Numbered from the stretch's first letter, positions 43,100 through 51,964 are shown. The stretch: 64,000 nt of DNA from Marmoricola endophyticus (GCF_014644415.1 NZ_BMKQ01000001.1:2679217-2743216), one strand, 5' to 3'. The notes: generated by a model not told the origin, from the letters alone. Numbers and translations are program-made.

Positions 43100-44010
43100 A
43101 CGGCACGGCGCGACCGACCTCGGCCGAGCGTTGGTGGCCGCGCCCAGGCCTCGAGGAGGGCGGCGACCCGTCGTGGACCTCCGCCGTTCCACGGGCCGTC
43201 GTGGCCGAGTCCGACGAGCTCGACGTGGCGGACGTCCGGCAGCAGCTCGGTGAGTCTCGTGGCCGCCTCGCGCAGGAACGGGGGGCTCGTGGTCCCGCTG
43301 ATCAACAGAACCGGCTTCCGCAAGGTCGAGTACCGGTCGAGGTTGGCACCGAGCTGGGCGACGTCGTGGAAGTCGTAGCGCACCCCCGGCAGCAGGTGGG
43401 CGAAGCTCGTACTGCCGTGCCGCAGCAGGTGGTCGGCGCGAACCACGATGCCCGCGAGCCTGTGGGCGATCGGTCGCGGAACACGCTCGAGCAGGCGCGG
43501 GGCCGTGCCGGCCACCAGCAGCGCGTCGAGCAGGGCAGCGCCGAGATCGCCGCGCTCGATCTCCTCGTCGATGCGACGCACACCGTGCTCGTCGACGCCG
43601 TGCGGGTAGAAGGGGGGCTCGTACACCGCGACCTGGTGGGCCCTGGTGAGGGTGAGCGCCGCTTCCAGGGTGATGATCGCCCCTGAGCTGAGGCCGAACA
43701 CCGTGCTGGCACCGGTCGCCTCGAGCACCGCGTCGACGTCCTCGACGTCGCGCGCCACGTCGTGGCCGTGGTCGTACGGACGCGGGCTGAGCCCTCGACC
43801 GCGGCGCTCGACCCGGAAGACGGTGTGGCTGCCCTCGAGCGCCTCGGCGAGTCGTCGGTAGGCCGAGACGTCGGCCATCGCGCCCTGCACCAGGACGACG
43901 CCGGGACCCGTGCCCTGCTCGAGGAACCCGATCCGCGTGCCGTCGGCGGAGTGCACGGAGCGGTGTACAGGCGCGGGTCGGCGGTGCCCACGGCCGGGCA
44001 CTGGGCTCAT
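43096..44010 (-). CDS. Alpha/beta hydrolase
   Basis: 304 aa. HSADGTRIGFLEQGTGPGVVLVQGAMAD gives the first strands and oxyanion region; FGLSSGAIITLEA is the nucleophile elbow (GLSSG, Ser), and GLGHDGPWNGG carries a likely catalytic histidine. It hydrolyses an ester, lactone or C-C bond of unknown type. ATG 44010 overlaps the stop of the upstream FAD monooxygenase (ATGA), so the two probably act on the same aromatic substrate, the hydrolase after the oxygenase. Confidence 0.88.
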   Translation of the reverse strand: MSPVPGRGHRRPAPVHRSVHSADGTRIGFLEQGTGPGVVLVQGAMADVSAYRRLAEALEGSHTVFRVERRGRGLSPRPYDHGHDVARDVEDVDAVLEATGASTVFGLSSGAIITLEAALTLTRAHQVAVYEPPFYPHGVDEHGVRRIDEEIERGDLGAALLDALLVAGTAPRLLERVPRPIAHRLAGIVVRADHLLRHGSTSFAHLLPGVRYDFHDVAQLGANLDRYSTLRKPVLLISGTTSPPFLREAATRLTELLPDVRHVELVGLGHDGPWNGGGPRRVAALLEAWARPPTLGRGRSRRAV

Positions 44011-45431
44011 GCCGACCACGGGCCGGCGTCCCGGGAGAGCAGCGCGTCGAGCACGTCCGTCAGGTGGTCCGGTTCCACCCGGGCCGCGACGTGGCCGTCG
44101 GGGCGCACGAGCCACAGCCCGGGGCCGTAGGAGGCCACCTCGTGGCAGGGAACGGGCGCCGCAGCCGGCACGCGGTCGCCGACGGCGACGAAGGTGTCGG
44201 GGCGCACCAGGTCCAGCGACGAGCGTCCGTCGGGCAGCCACACGTGCGGGAGCCGCGCACCGACGACGGGGGTCGGCGCGCGCGGGTCGACCACCTGCAG
44301 GTCGTCGCCCTCGCCGGACAGCGCGGGGGAGGCGCCTGCCGGGTAGCCCAGGCCCAGGTCCGCGACCAGCCCGGCCAGCTCCCGCTCCCCGTGGGCCAGC
44401 GCCACCGACGCGCGCAGCACCCGCTCGTCCACGGGGCGCCGCTCGATCTCGTAGCTGTCCAGCAGGTCCTCACCGGCCCGGCCGCCCAGCACCCAGGCGA
44501 GCTTCCAGGCCAGGTCGTGGGCGTCGCCCACCGCGAGGTTGCCGGCCATCCCGAGGGAGGGCGGCATCGAGTGCACCGCGTCGCCGAGCGCGAGGACCCG
44601 TCCGGCGCGGAACCGGTCCGCCAGGTGTCCGCTCGGGCGCCACGAGCCGTGGTCGAGCACCTCGACGTCCACCGGCGCGCCGACCGCCGCTGCGACGTCC
44701 GCCGGTACGTCGAGGAAGTCCTTGCCCTGCCGCTGCAGCTGCCAGCGGTCGAGGTCGCGGCGGAAGACGATCGTCCCGCCCGAGCCGCAGAGGAACGCCT
44801 TGCCCGGTCGGGTCGCCATCAGCTCCTCGAGCCGCCGGCTGCGGAAGAGCACCTGGAAGAACTCCTCGGCGTCCTCCGCGAACCGCTGCGAGCCGATCCC
44901 GAGGTCCTCGAGCAGGCCGGCTCGCGCGCCCTCCGCGAGCAGGACGTACGAGGCCAGCAGCGGCGGCCCGTCGCCGTCGTGGTGCACCTGCACCACCTCG
45001 CCCAGGTCGACCAGCCCGGTCACCTGGTGGCCCCAGCAGACCTCGGCGCCGTCGGTCTCGGCTCGGGCGCGCAGCAGGCCCTCCAGCACGTCCTGGTCGC
45101 ACTGCGCAGCACCGGTGGGGCTGAGCGCGGCGGTCTCGTCGACCACCGCTCGCTCCTCGTGGACCTCGAGCAGCGTGTCCACGGTCTGCAGGTCCCAGGA
45201 GCCCGGGGTGCCGAGCCGGAGTACCTCCTCGGCGAGACCGAGGCCGCGCATCAGCTCCATGGTGCGGGCGGAGAGCACCCACGCCCGGGGTCGCGGGGTC
45301 GGCGCGTCGCGTCGCTCCAGCACGGTCGCCCTGACCCCGGCGCGCCCGAGGAACGCGGCGGCGGCGCTGCCTCCGAGCCCGCCGCCGACCACGACGACCG
45401 GGTGCACGCGGGTGGGTTCGTTGCTGCGCAT
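44007..45431 (-). CDS. FAD-dependent aromatic-ring monooxygenase
   Basis: 474 aa class A flavoprotein monooxygenase (PF01494). PVVVVGGGLGGSAAAAFLGRAG binds FAD, and RVLALGDAVHSMPPSLGMAGNLAVGDAHDLAWKLAWVL is the GD motif. A C-terminal thioredoxin-like stretch is typical of PheA/MhpA-like phenol hydroxylases. Likely hydroxylates a phenolic or polyketide-like compound using NAD(P)H. RBS AAGGAG precedes ATG 45431. It is divergent from a MarR gene with repeated boxes between and is coupled to the alpha/beta hydrolase. Confidence 0.9.
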   Translation of the reverse strand: MRSNEPTRVHPVVVVGGGLGGSAAAAFLGRAGVRATVLERRDAPTPRPRAWVLSARTMELMRGLGLAEEVLRLGTPGSWDLQTVDTLLEVHEERAVVDETAALSPTGAAQCDQDVLEGLLRARAETDGAEVCWGHQVTGLVDLGEVVQVHHDGDGPPLLASYVLLAEGARAGLLEDLGIGSQRFAEDAEEFFQVLFRSRRLEELMATRPGKAFLCGSGGTIVFRRDLDRWQLQRQGKDFLDVPADVAAAVGAPVDVEVLDHGSWRPSGHLADRFRAGRVLALGDAVHSMPPSLGMAGNLAVGDAHDLAWKLAWVLGGRAGEDLLDSYEIERRPVDERVLRASVALAHGERELAGLVADLGLGYPAGASPALSGEGDDLQVVDPRAPTPVVGARLPHVWLPDGRSSLDLVRPDTFVAVGDRVPAAAPVPCHEVASYGPGLWLVRPDGHVAARVEPDHLTDVLDALLSRDAGPWSA

Positions 45432-45442
45432 CGCGGACTCCT

Positions 45443-45469
45443 TGATTGCTTGACGAAATGATTACTTGA
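45443..45469. promoter_or_regulatory. Direct repeats in the FAD monooxygenase/MarR divergent gap
   Basis: TGATTGCTTGA (45443-45453) and TGATTACTTGA (45459-45469) differ in one base and start 16 bp apart, in an unusually AT-rich stretch. Candidate MarR sites covering both promoters. Confidence 0.5.
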
Positions 45470-45527
45470 TAGTGAAGTTATTACGGCAAGGTGCTAACGT
45501 GCAACCCCGTCGTCGACAGGAGCAGTC

Positions 45528-45995
45528 GTGGACCAGCAGCAGCGCCGCGCCGAGGTCGTACGACGGGTCCGAGCACTCGCTGCGACCACGACCGAGCTCG
45601 GCCGGGCGTTCGCCCGCAGCCGGGGCATGCACACCACCGACGCGGCCGCCGTGGTCGAGATCCTCACGGCCGAGGGACGTGGTGAGCCGTTGACGCCGGC
45701 CCGGCTGGCCGAGCGTGTCTCGCTGACCACCGGCGCCACCTCCACGCTGCTCAACCGGCTCGAGCAGGCAGGACACGTCGTCCGCACGCGTGAGCACCGC
45801 GACCGCCGGGTGGTGACGCTGCGCTCCACCCCGGGCATCCACGAGGAGGCGGAGTCGTTCTACGCCCCGCTGGGCGTCGACCTCGACGCCGCCCTCGGGG
45901 AGTTCTCGGCCGCCGAGCTCGACGTGGCCGCCGCCGTCGTCGCCCGGCTGCAGGAGGCGATGGCCCACCACGTCGAGCCGGTGAAGCCGCGGTGA
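45528..45995 (+). CDS. MarR-family transcriptional regulator
   Basis: 155 aa. LTPARLAERVSLTTGATSTLLNRLEQAGHVVRTREHRDRRVVTLR gives recognition helix and wing with the DRR motif. GTG 45528 follows AGGAG. It is divergent from the FAD monooxygenase/hydrolase pair and followed, 25 bases later, by a second FAD monooxygenase gene, so it may regulate both as a response to aromatic or antibiotic-like ligands. Confidence 0.91.
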   Translation: MDQQQRRAEVVRRVRALAATTTELGRAFARSRGMHTTDAAAVVEILTAEGRGEPLTPARLAERVSLTTGATSTLLNRLEQAGHVVRTREHRDRRVVTLRSTPGIHEEAESFYAPLGVDLDAALGEFSAAELDVAAAVVARLQEAMAHHVEPVKPR

Positions 45996-46020
45996 AACCC
46001 GCCCCGTGCACGGTCGGGCC

Positions 46021-47175
46021 ATGACCTCAGGCACCGTCCTCGTCTCCGGTGCCAGCATCGCCGGGCCGGCGATCGCCCACTGGCTGCAGCGCTACGGCTT
46101 CGACGTCACCGTCGTCGAGAAGGCGCCGACGCTTCGACCCGGCGGCCAGGCCGTCGACTTCAAGGGCCCCGTCCACCGAGCGGTCCTGGAGCGCACGGGC
46201 ATCCTCGAGCAGGTCCGCGCCGCACAGACCGGCGGCGACGACGGCACGATCGTGGACGCGCACGGCCGCCGGCTCGCCGTCGTGCCGAAGGAGTTCAGCG
46301 CCGGCGAGCTCGAGATCGCCCGCGGCGACCTCGCCGCGATCCTGCACGACCTGACGAGACGGACCTGCGACTACGTCTTCGATGACTCGATCGCCTCGCT
46401 CACCGAGACGCCCGACGGCGTCGAGGTCACCTTCGAACGAGGCGAGGCACGTCGCTTCGACCTCGTGGTCGGTGCCGACGGCATCCACTCGAACGTCCGC
46501 CGGCTGGCCTTCGGCCCGGAGGACGGGTTGGTGCAGCACCGCGGCTACTACTACGCGCTGGCCGACGTCGAGGAGTCGCTCGGCGCCGACTTCGAGATGT
46601 ACGGCGAGCCCGGCCGGATGGCGGCGACGGGCGGGCCGAAGGCGCCGGCGTTCTTCGTCTTCGCCTCGCCGCCCCGACCCGAGGCCCGCGGTGACGTCAC
46701 GGCCCAGCAGGCCCTCCTGACGCAGGCGTACGCCGGCGCCGGCTGGAAGGTGCCGCAGCTGCTCGCCCAGCTGCCGGCAGCGCGCGAGTTCTACCTCGAC
46801 GCGATCTGCCGGGCCCGGGTCGACCGGTGGTCCTCGGGCCGGGTGGTGCTGCTCGGCGACGCGGCGTACGGCAACACCCTCGGTGGGTACGGCACCGGCC
46901 TCGCGCTGGTGGGTGCGTACGTCCTCGCCGGCGAGCTGCGCCGGGCCGGCGGTGACCACGCGGCGGCGTTCGACAGGTACGAGCAGGTGGTCCGCCGCTA
47001 CGCGAAGGGCTCGGGAGAGGTCAACGCCGGGCGACTGCTCGCCCCGCGCACCCGAGCGGGGATGCGAGCGCGCAACGCGATGTTCACGGTGGCCGCGCTC
47101 ACGACGCCGCTGCTCCGGCTGACCGAGCGCGGCGCCACCCGGATCGACCTCCCCGACTACGAGACGCCGGGCTGA
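46021..47175 (+). CDS. FAD-dependent monooxygenase, UbiH/TetX-like
   Basis: 384 aa single-component flavoprotein. VLVSGASIAGPAIAHWLQRYGFDVTVVEKAP binds FAD, LVVGADGIHSNVRRLAFG is the DG motif, and RVVLLGDAAYGNTLGGYGTGLALVGAYVLAGEL the GD motif. This subgroup includes tetracycline-inactivating and polyketide monooxygenases as well as many unknowns. ATG 46021 is chosen since conserved sequence starts there; a GTG five codons upstream is possible. Probably co-transcribed with the MarR gene. Confidence 0.9.
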   Translation: MTSGTVLVSGASIAGPAIAHWLQRYGFDVTVVEKAPTLRPGGQAVDFKGPVHRAVLERTGILEQVRAAQTGGDDGTIVDAHGRRLAVVPKEFSAGELEIARGDLAAILHDLTRRTCDYVFDDSIASLTETPDGVEVTFERGEARRFDLVVGADGIHSNVRRLAFGPEDGLVQHRGYYYALADVEESLGADFEMYGEPGRMAATGGPKAPAFFVFASPPRPEARGDVTAQQALLTQAYAGAGWKVPQLLAQLPAAREFYLDAICRARVDRWSSGRVVLLGDAAYGNTLGGYGTGLALVGAYVLAGELRRAGGDHAAAFDRYEQVVRRYAKGSGEVNAGRLLAPRTRAGMRARNAMFTVAALTTPLLRLTERGATRIDLPDYETPG

Positions 47176-47289
47176 GCGTCCTCGGGCCGAGCAAACGAGC
47201 TGCGTGCCTGTCGAGGCGGGCTGCGCATCCTGCGCTGTCGGGGACCTCCCGCGCCCACCGGGCGGTCGACCGCCGAGACCGGCGATCGC

Positions 47290-47910
47290 TCAGGGCGGCT
47301 GCTCACCGGACCGCAGGGTCTCGGTCGGGTCCTGCGCCGGTGAGCGAACGGCGCGCAGGAACGCATCGGCCCGCTCGCCGGCGCCGGCCCGCTCTCCGAC
47401 GTCGGTGAACGCATCGAGCACCTCCGGGCCGACGAGGAGCGACACGGCCTGTCGGGCAGGCACCTGCACGGTGTCTTGTCCCAGCGCGTCGACGATCGCG
47501 TGCGCGGAGTCGATCAACGGGTCGCTCGCGCGCATCAGGTCGGCCACGGCGGCGTCCTGCTGGGCGGCGGCGACGAGCGCCTTGTACGCCGCGCCCGCGT
47601 CGGAGCACGCGAGGAACACCTCGACCCGCTCGAGGTAGGCGACCACGTCCGCGCGGGCGTCGCCGGACGGCTCGCTCGCGAGCTCCTTGGCGGCGTCGTA
47701 CGTCGTCGCCTCGAAGAGCACCTCGGCCTTCGTGGCCCACCACCGGTAGACCGTCTGGCGACCGACCCCGGCGCGCTCGGCGATCGCCTTCATCGTGAGG
47801 TCGGCGTAGCCGATCTCGACCAGCAGGTCGTCCGCCGCGTGCAGCACCGCGGACCGCGCGCGCTCGCTGCGCGGTCGTCCCGCCTTGGTGGTCGTCGTCC
47901 GCTCCGGCAC
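47290..47910 (-). CDS. TetR-family transcriptional regulator (copy 2 module)
   Basis: 206 aa from GTG 47910. RSAVLHAADDLLVEIGYADLTMKAIAERAGVGRQTVYRWWATKAEVL is the TetR HTH, after the GRPRSERAR basic leader. The C-terminal domain resembles the TetR_C AefR-like type, ligand unknown. It is divergent from the epimerase gene at 48008; two copies of TCACTGYAACGAGACA occupy the gap. The start was set by the basic leader and by keeping the operator copy outside the gene. Confidence 0.9.
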   Translation of the reverse strand: MPERTTTTKAGRPRSERARSAVLHAADDLLVEIGYADLTMKAIAERAGVGRQTVYRWWATKAEVLFEATTYDAAKELASEPSGDARADVVAYLERVEVFLACSDAGAAYKALVAAAQQDAAVADLMRASDPLIDSAHAIVDALGQDTVQVPARQAVSLLVGPEVLDAFTDVGERAGAGERADAFLRAVRSPAQDPTETLRSGEQPP

Positions 47911-47914
47911 GCAG

Positions 47915-47990
47915 TCACTGTAACGAGACACCGCGTATTGCGATGCATGGTGACTCTTATTACGGTCACTGCAACGAGACATGGTGTCTC
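47915..47990. promoter_or_regulatory. Duplicated operator boxes of the second TetR module
   Basis: TCACTGTAACGAGACA (47915-47930) and TCACTGCAACGAGACA (47966-47981) differ in one base and lie 51 bp apart. The second continues into the palindrome GAGACA-TGG-TGTCTC (47976-47990). Confidence 0.65.
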
Positions 47991-48007
47991 GAATCGAAGG
48001 AGGGATC

Positions 48008-48895
48008 ATGAAGGTCTTCGTCACCGGAGCCAGCGGCTGGATCGGGTCGGCCGTCACCGAGGAGCTCCTCGGAGCCGGCCACGAGGTGCTCGGGCTGGTC
48101 CGCTCGGACGCGTCGGCCACGCGAGTGGAGGCGCTCGGCGCCCGCGCGCTGCGCGGCGACCTGGATGACCTCGACTCGCTGCGAGCAGGGGCCACCGAGG
48201 CCGACGCGGTCGTGCACCTGGCCAACAAGCACGACTGGTCGGACCCCGAGGAGTCCGACCGCGCCGAGCGGGCCGCCGTCGAGACGCTGCTCGCCGCGAT
48301 CGAGGGCACCCAGCGCCCCTTCGTCATCGCCAACGGGCTGTCCGGTCTAGTCGAGGGCCGAGCCGCCCTGGAGAGCGACCGCTCGCCGGCCGTCGGCCCG
48401 ACCAGCGACCGCGGCGGCTCGGAGAACCTCGTGCTGGAGACGGGCGGACGTGGCATCGCCGTTCGCTTCGCGCCCTCGGTGCACGGCGTCGGCGACTGGG
48501 GCTTCGTCGCCTTCCTCGCGGGGATCGCGCGGGAGAAGGGCGTCTCGGCGTACGTCGGCGACGGCGTCCACGCCTGGTCCGCCGTGCACCGCGCCGACGC
48601 GGCCCGGCTGATCCGGCTCGGCCTGGAGCAGGCGCCGGCCGGCACGCGGATGCACGCCGTGGCCGAGCAGGAGATCACGACCCGTGCGATCGCCGAGGCG
48701 CTCGGCGAGGCGCTCGACCTGCCCGTGCACTCGGTCCCCGCGGGCGAGGCGGGCGAGCACTTCGGCTTCATGGCCGAGTTCTTCGCCGCCTCCATGACCG
48801 GCTCCAGCGATGCGACCCGCGCGCTGCTCGGCTGGACGCCGAGCGGCCCGGGACTGCTGGACGACATCGCGGCAGGGGCGTACGCCGGTGACTGA
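48008..48895 (+). CDS. NAD(P)-dependent epimerase/dehydratase family protein (copy 2 module)
   Basis: 295 aa, the same length as its paralogue at 14912 and alike throughout: MKVFVTGASGWIGSAVTEELLGAGHEVLGLVRSDASATRVEALGA corresponds to MDVFVTGGTGLIG...ARSDASARALEGAGA. RBS AAGGAGGG precedes ATG 48008. It probably reduces or isomerises a small carbonyl compound. A GTG-initiated MFS transporter gene overlaps its end by eight bases, so enzyme and exporter are likely co-expressed under the TetR repressor. Confidence 0.9.
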   Translation: MKVFVTGASGWIGSAVTEELLGAGHEVLGLVRSDASATRVEALGARALRGDLDDLDSLRAGATEADAVVHLANKHDWSDPEESDRAERAAVETLLAAIEGTQRPFVIANGLSGLVEGRAALESDRSPAVGPTSDRGGSENLVLETGGRGIAVRFAPSVHGVGDWGFVAFLAGIAREKGVSAYVGDGVHAWSAVHRADAARLIRLGLEQAPAGTRMHAVAEQEITTRAIAEALGEALDLPVHSVPAGEAGEHFGFMAEFFAASMTGSSDATRALLGWTPSGPGLLDDIAAGAYAGD

Positions 48896-50441
48896 GCAGG
48901 TACTCGCCACCCGATCGCGGGCCGCGGGAGTCCCGCGCGGCGTGCTCGCGTGCGTGTGCGCGAGCACGCTGGTCGTCATGGGCCTGGTGGCCGCGGTCAA
49001 CGTCGCGGTGCCGGCCCTGGCAGCCGGTCCGCTGCACCCCTCGGCGTCGCAGCTGCTGTGGGTGGTCGACGGCCACGTCGTCGTCTTCGCCTGCCTGGTC
49101 ATCCCCGGCGGCGCGCTCGGGGACCGGCTGGGCCGCAAGGGCGTGCTCGTCGCCGGCCTGGTCGGCGTCGCCGTCGGGGCGGCGGTCACGGCGGCCGCGC
49201 CGAGCACCGGCGTGCTCCTCGGCGGCCGCATCCTCACCGGCGCGAGCGCGGCCCTCGTGCTGCCCAACTGCCTCGGCGTGCTCGTGCACGCCACCGAGGG
49301 GCCGGCCCGGCTGCGCGCGATCGCGCTGTGGGGTGCGGTCTCGGGCATGGGCGGCGTCGTCGGCAACACCGTCGGCGGCGCGCTGCTGCTGCCGGGGTCG
49401 TGGCGGTTGCTGTTCGTCGCGGTGGTGCCGATGGCGCTGGCGTGCGCGGCGTGGACGGCCCTGGTCGTCACCCGCACCGGCCGCAGCGACCGGCGGCTCG
49501 ACCCGGTCGGCACGCTGCTGATCGTCGTGGTGACCGTCGCGCTCCTCGGCGGCATCGTCGAAGGACCCGAGCGAGGCTGGACCAGCGCGCTCGTGGGGTC
49601 GCTGCTGGCCTCCGCGGCCGTCTCCCTGGTCGTCTGGGTGCTCGTCGAGCTGCGCGTGGAGCACCCCCTGATCGACCCGCGGCTGTTCCGCCTGGCCGGT
49701 GTCTCGGCGGCAGGGCTCGGTCTGGTGGTGCTGTTCTTCGGCAGCTTCGGGTTGTTCTTCCTCAACGCCTCGCTGCTGCAGTACGTCCACGACTTCTCCA
49801 CCCTCGGCACCGGCCTGGCGATCCTGCCGCTGGCGGTGCCGCTGCTCCTGCTCTCGCGGGTGATGCCGACGCTCCTGCCGCGGGTCGGCCTCGTCGCCGC
49901 GCTGAGCGTCTCGTTCGTCGCGGTCAGCGCCGGGCTGCTCGGCCTCGCAGCGACGGTCGAGTCGTCGTACGCCGTCTACGCGCTCTGGCTGGCCGTGGTC
50001 GGCATCGGCTTCGCGTTCGGGCTGCCGGCGCTGACCGTCGAGCTGAACACCTCGATGCCTGCGGGACAGGCCGGTGCTGCCGGTGGCCTGCAGTCGGCGC
50101 TGCGCGAGCTCGGCAGCGCCCTCGGGGTCGCAGTCGTCGGCTCGGTCCTCACCGCCTCGCTCGCCGACAGGCTCGGCGCCGTGGGCGGTGTGCCGCCGTC
50201 GGCGCGGACGGTGGCCGCTGCCCTGGACGCGGCGCCCACCCAGCGAGCCGAGGTGGTGCACGCCTTCGCCCGGTCCTGCGCGAGCGGGCTCTGGGTGGGG
50301 GCAGCGGTCACCGCGGCGAGCGGCGCACTCGTGGTCGCGACGATCCTGCGGTCAGGCCGGCGGTCGCAGCGGCACGGCGGTGACGACGGTGTTGCCGGCG
50401 TACGAGCGCCCGTTCCAGCCGGTGCAGGTGACCAGGCGTAG
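48888..50441 (+). CDS. MFS transporter, DHA2 drug-efflux type
   Basis: 517 aa with about 14 membrane helices, the EmrB/QacA layout. GGALGDRLGRKGVLVAG is the MFS motif A loop after helix 2, and GRILTGASAALVLPNCLGVLV lies in the helix 4 region. The proton-driven substrate is unknown, but DHA2 carriers usually export drugs or dyes. GTG 48888 overlaps the epimerase gene by 8 bases. The last 30 codons (soluble Arg/Gly/Asp-rich tail) overlap the 3' end of the convergent sortase gene by 90 bases. Confidence 0.92.
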   Translation: MTEQVLATRSRAAGVPRGVLACVCASTLVVMGLVAAVNVAVPALAAGPLHPSASQLLWVVDGHVVVFACLVIPGGALGDRLGRKGVLVAGLVGVAVGAAVTAAAPSTGVLLGGRILTGASAALVLPNCLGVLVHATEGPARLRAIALWGAVSGMGGVVGNTVGGALLLPGSWRLLFVAVVPMALACAAWTALVVTRTGRSDRRLDPVGTLLIVVVTVALLGGIVEGPERGWTSALVGSLLASAAVSLVVWVLVELRVEHPLIDPRLFRLAGVSAAGLGLVVLFFGSFGLFFLNASLLQYVHDFSTLGTGLAILPLAVPLLLLSRVMPTLLPRVGLVAALSVSFVAVSAGLLGLAATVESSYAVYALWLAVVGIGFAFGLPALTVELNTSMPAGQAGAAGGLQSALRELGSALGVAVVGSVLTASLADRLGAVGGVPPSARTVAAALDAAPTQRAEVVHAFARSCASGLWVGAAVTAASGALVVATILRSGRRSQRHGGDDGVAGVRAPVPAGAGDQA

Positions 50442-50993
50442 CTGGCCGGCGCCACGGCCCTGGCCGAACAGGTCGGTTGCCCGAGCGGCGAGCTGCGCCT
50501 TGCTGAGGTCCTCGACGGTGACCACGCGGTAGGCGATCCGCTCGGCGCCCGCCGACGGACGGCGGATGACGACCCGGTCGCCCGGCTGCAGCGTCGCGAG
50601 CCGGTCGAGCGCGCCACCGCCGGTGTGCACGGTGTGGCCGGCGACCAGCGTCTGGCCGGTGGCCGAGCCGGGCGCCGCGCTGCCGTCCCAGTAGCCGACC
50701 TCGCGCGGGTTGCGCGGCGGCGTCAGCGTCCTCGTCGCCGACATCGCCACCGAGACCAGCGGCGCCCGGACGCCCAGCGAGGGGAGCACCAGCACGTCGC
50801 CGGTGCGGTCGCCGACCAGGCGGGGCCGAGCGGTGCGCGTCGGCGAGGGGGTAGGCCGGCCCGGTGTCGGGTCCGCCTGCGCGGGCGCAGGGACGGAAGC
50901 CGGCGCCTCGTCACGTCGTACGACGACCGCGACGACGACGAGCGCCACGACGACCACGAGCGCCGCGACCAGGGCCAGCCGGCGCCGGCTCAC
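50352..50993 (-). CDS. Class E/F sortase
   Basis: 213 aa. One N-terminal membrane anchor (LALVAALVVVVALVVVAVVV) follows a short Arg-rich start, then a Pro-rich linker and the sortase barrel. Catalytic His is in LVAGHTVHTGG, the cysteine in LVTCTGWNGRS, and the arginine near the end in that loop. Sortases cut LPxTG-like signals and attach proteins to the wall. No substrate with a sorting signal is encoded nearby. GTG 50993 overlaps the RarD stop, and the 3' end overlaps the MFS gene by 90 bases. Confidence 0.9.
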   Translation of the reverse strand: MSRRRLALVAALVVVVALVVVAVVVRRDEAPASVPAPAQADPTPGRPTPSPTRTARPRLVGDRTGDVLVLPSLGVRAPLVSVAMSATRTLTPPRNPREVGYWDGSAAPGSATGQTLVAGHTVHTGGGALDRLATLQPGDRVVIRRPSAGAERIAYRVVTVEDLSKAQLAARATDLFGQGRGAGQLRLVTCTGWNGRSYAGNTVVTAVPLRPPA

Positions 50994-51958
50994 GCGACCG
51001 ACTCCGCCGAGAGAGCGAGCTGGCGCCGCCGGTGACGTCCGTGGCGCACGGCCTCGCCGGTGAAGATCGCCAGCGCCACCCAGACCAGCACGAAGCCCAG
51101 CCAGCGGCCCAGTGGCATGTCCTCTCCGAAGACGACGATACCGAGGACGAACTGGCAGATCGGGGTGACGTACTGCAGCAGGCCGAGCACCGTCATCGGC
51201 ACCCGGATCGCGGCAGCGCCGAAGCACAGCAGCGGGATCGCGGTGACGATGCCGGTGCTGGCGAACAGCAGCGCGTGCCCCGTCCCCTCCGAGGTGAAGT
51301 GGCCGTCGCCGGTGGCCTGCAGCCAGACGATGTAGCCGACCGCGATCGGGAACAGCAGCACCGTCTCGAAGGTCAGCGACTCGATCGCCTCGGCGCCCGC
51401 CTTCTTCTTCGCCAGTCCGTACGAGCCGAACGAGAAGGCCAGCAGCAGCGCGATCCACGGGAGCCGGCCGTACTCCACCGAGATCACCAGCACCGCCACC
51501 AGCGCGACGCCCATCGCCACCCACTGCGCGCGTCGCAGCCGCTCACCGAGGAGCAGCACGCCCATCAGCACGGTGACCAGCGGGTTGATGAAGTAGCCCA
51601 GCGACGTCTCCACGACGTGACCGTTGTTCACGCCCCAGATGAAGCCGCCCCAGTTGACCGCGATCACCACCGCGGCGACCGACAGCAGCGCGACTTTGCG
51701 GCGGTCGCGCAGGATCGCGCGCAGGTGCGTCGTACGACGCAGCGCGACCAGCAGCACCAGCATCGTGATCAGCGACCACGCGATCCGGTGGGCCAGCAGC
51801 TCGATCGCGCCGACCGGCTCCATCAGCGTCCAGTAGATCGGAAAGACGCCCCACAGGCCGTACGCCGCGGCGCCGAGCAGGAAGCCCGTACGACCCTCGT
51901 CGCGCAGTGTGCCCGGGCTCGTGCCCGAGGCCGCTCGCGGGGTGTCGGTCGCCGTCAC
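50990..51958 (-). CDS. rarD: RarD-type EamA transporter
   Basis: 322 aa with about ten helices, two EamA repeats. AAYGLWGVFPIYWTLMEPVGAIELLAHRIAWSL is diagnostic of RarD, and NWGGFIWGVNNGHVVETSLGYFINPLVTV follows. RarD was named from a chloramphenicol-sensitive phenotype; the cargo is unclear. The start is GTG 51958, since TAGGCT stands six bases before it; GTG 51964 directly abuts that hexamer. The -10 is half of a 10-bp palindrome shared with the divergent lactate monooxygenase-like gene. Confidence 0.92.
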   Translation of the reverse strand: MTATDTPRAASGTSPGTLRDEGRTGFLLGAAAYGLWGVFPIYWTLMEPVGAIELLAHRIAWSLITMLVLLVALRRTTHLRAILRDRRKVALLSVAAVVIAVNWGGFIWGVNNGHVVETSLGYFINPLVTVLMGVLLLGERLRRAQWVAMGVALVAVLVISVEYGRLPWIALLLAFSFGSYGLAKKKAGAEAIESLTFETVLLFPIAVGYIVWLQATGDGHFTSEGTGHALLFASTGIVTAIPLLCFGAAAIRVPMTVLGLLQYVTPICQFVLGIVVFGEDMPLGRWLGFVLVWVALAIFTGEAVRHGRHRRRQLALSAESVA

Positions 51959-51964
51959 CGGCAC

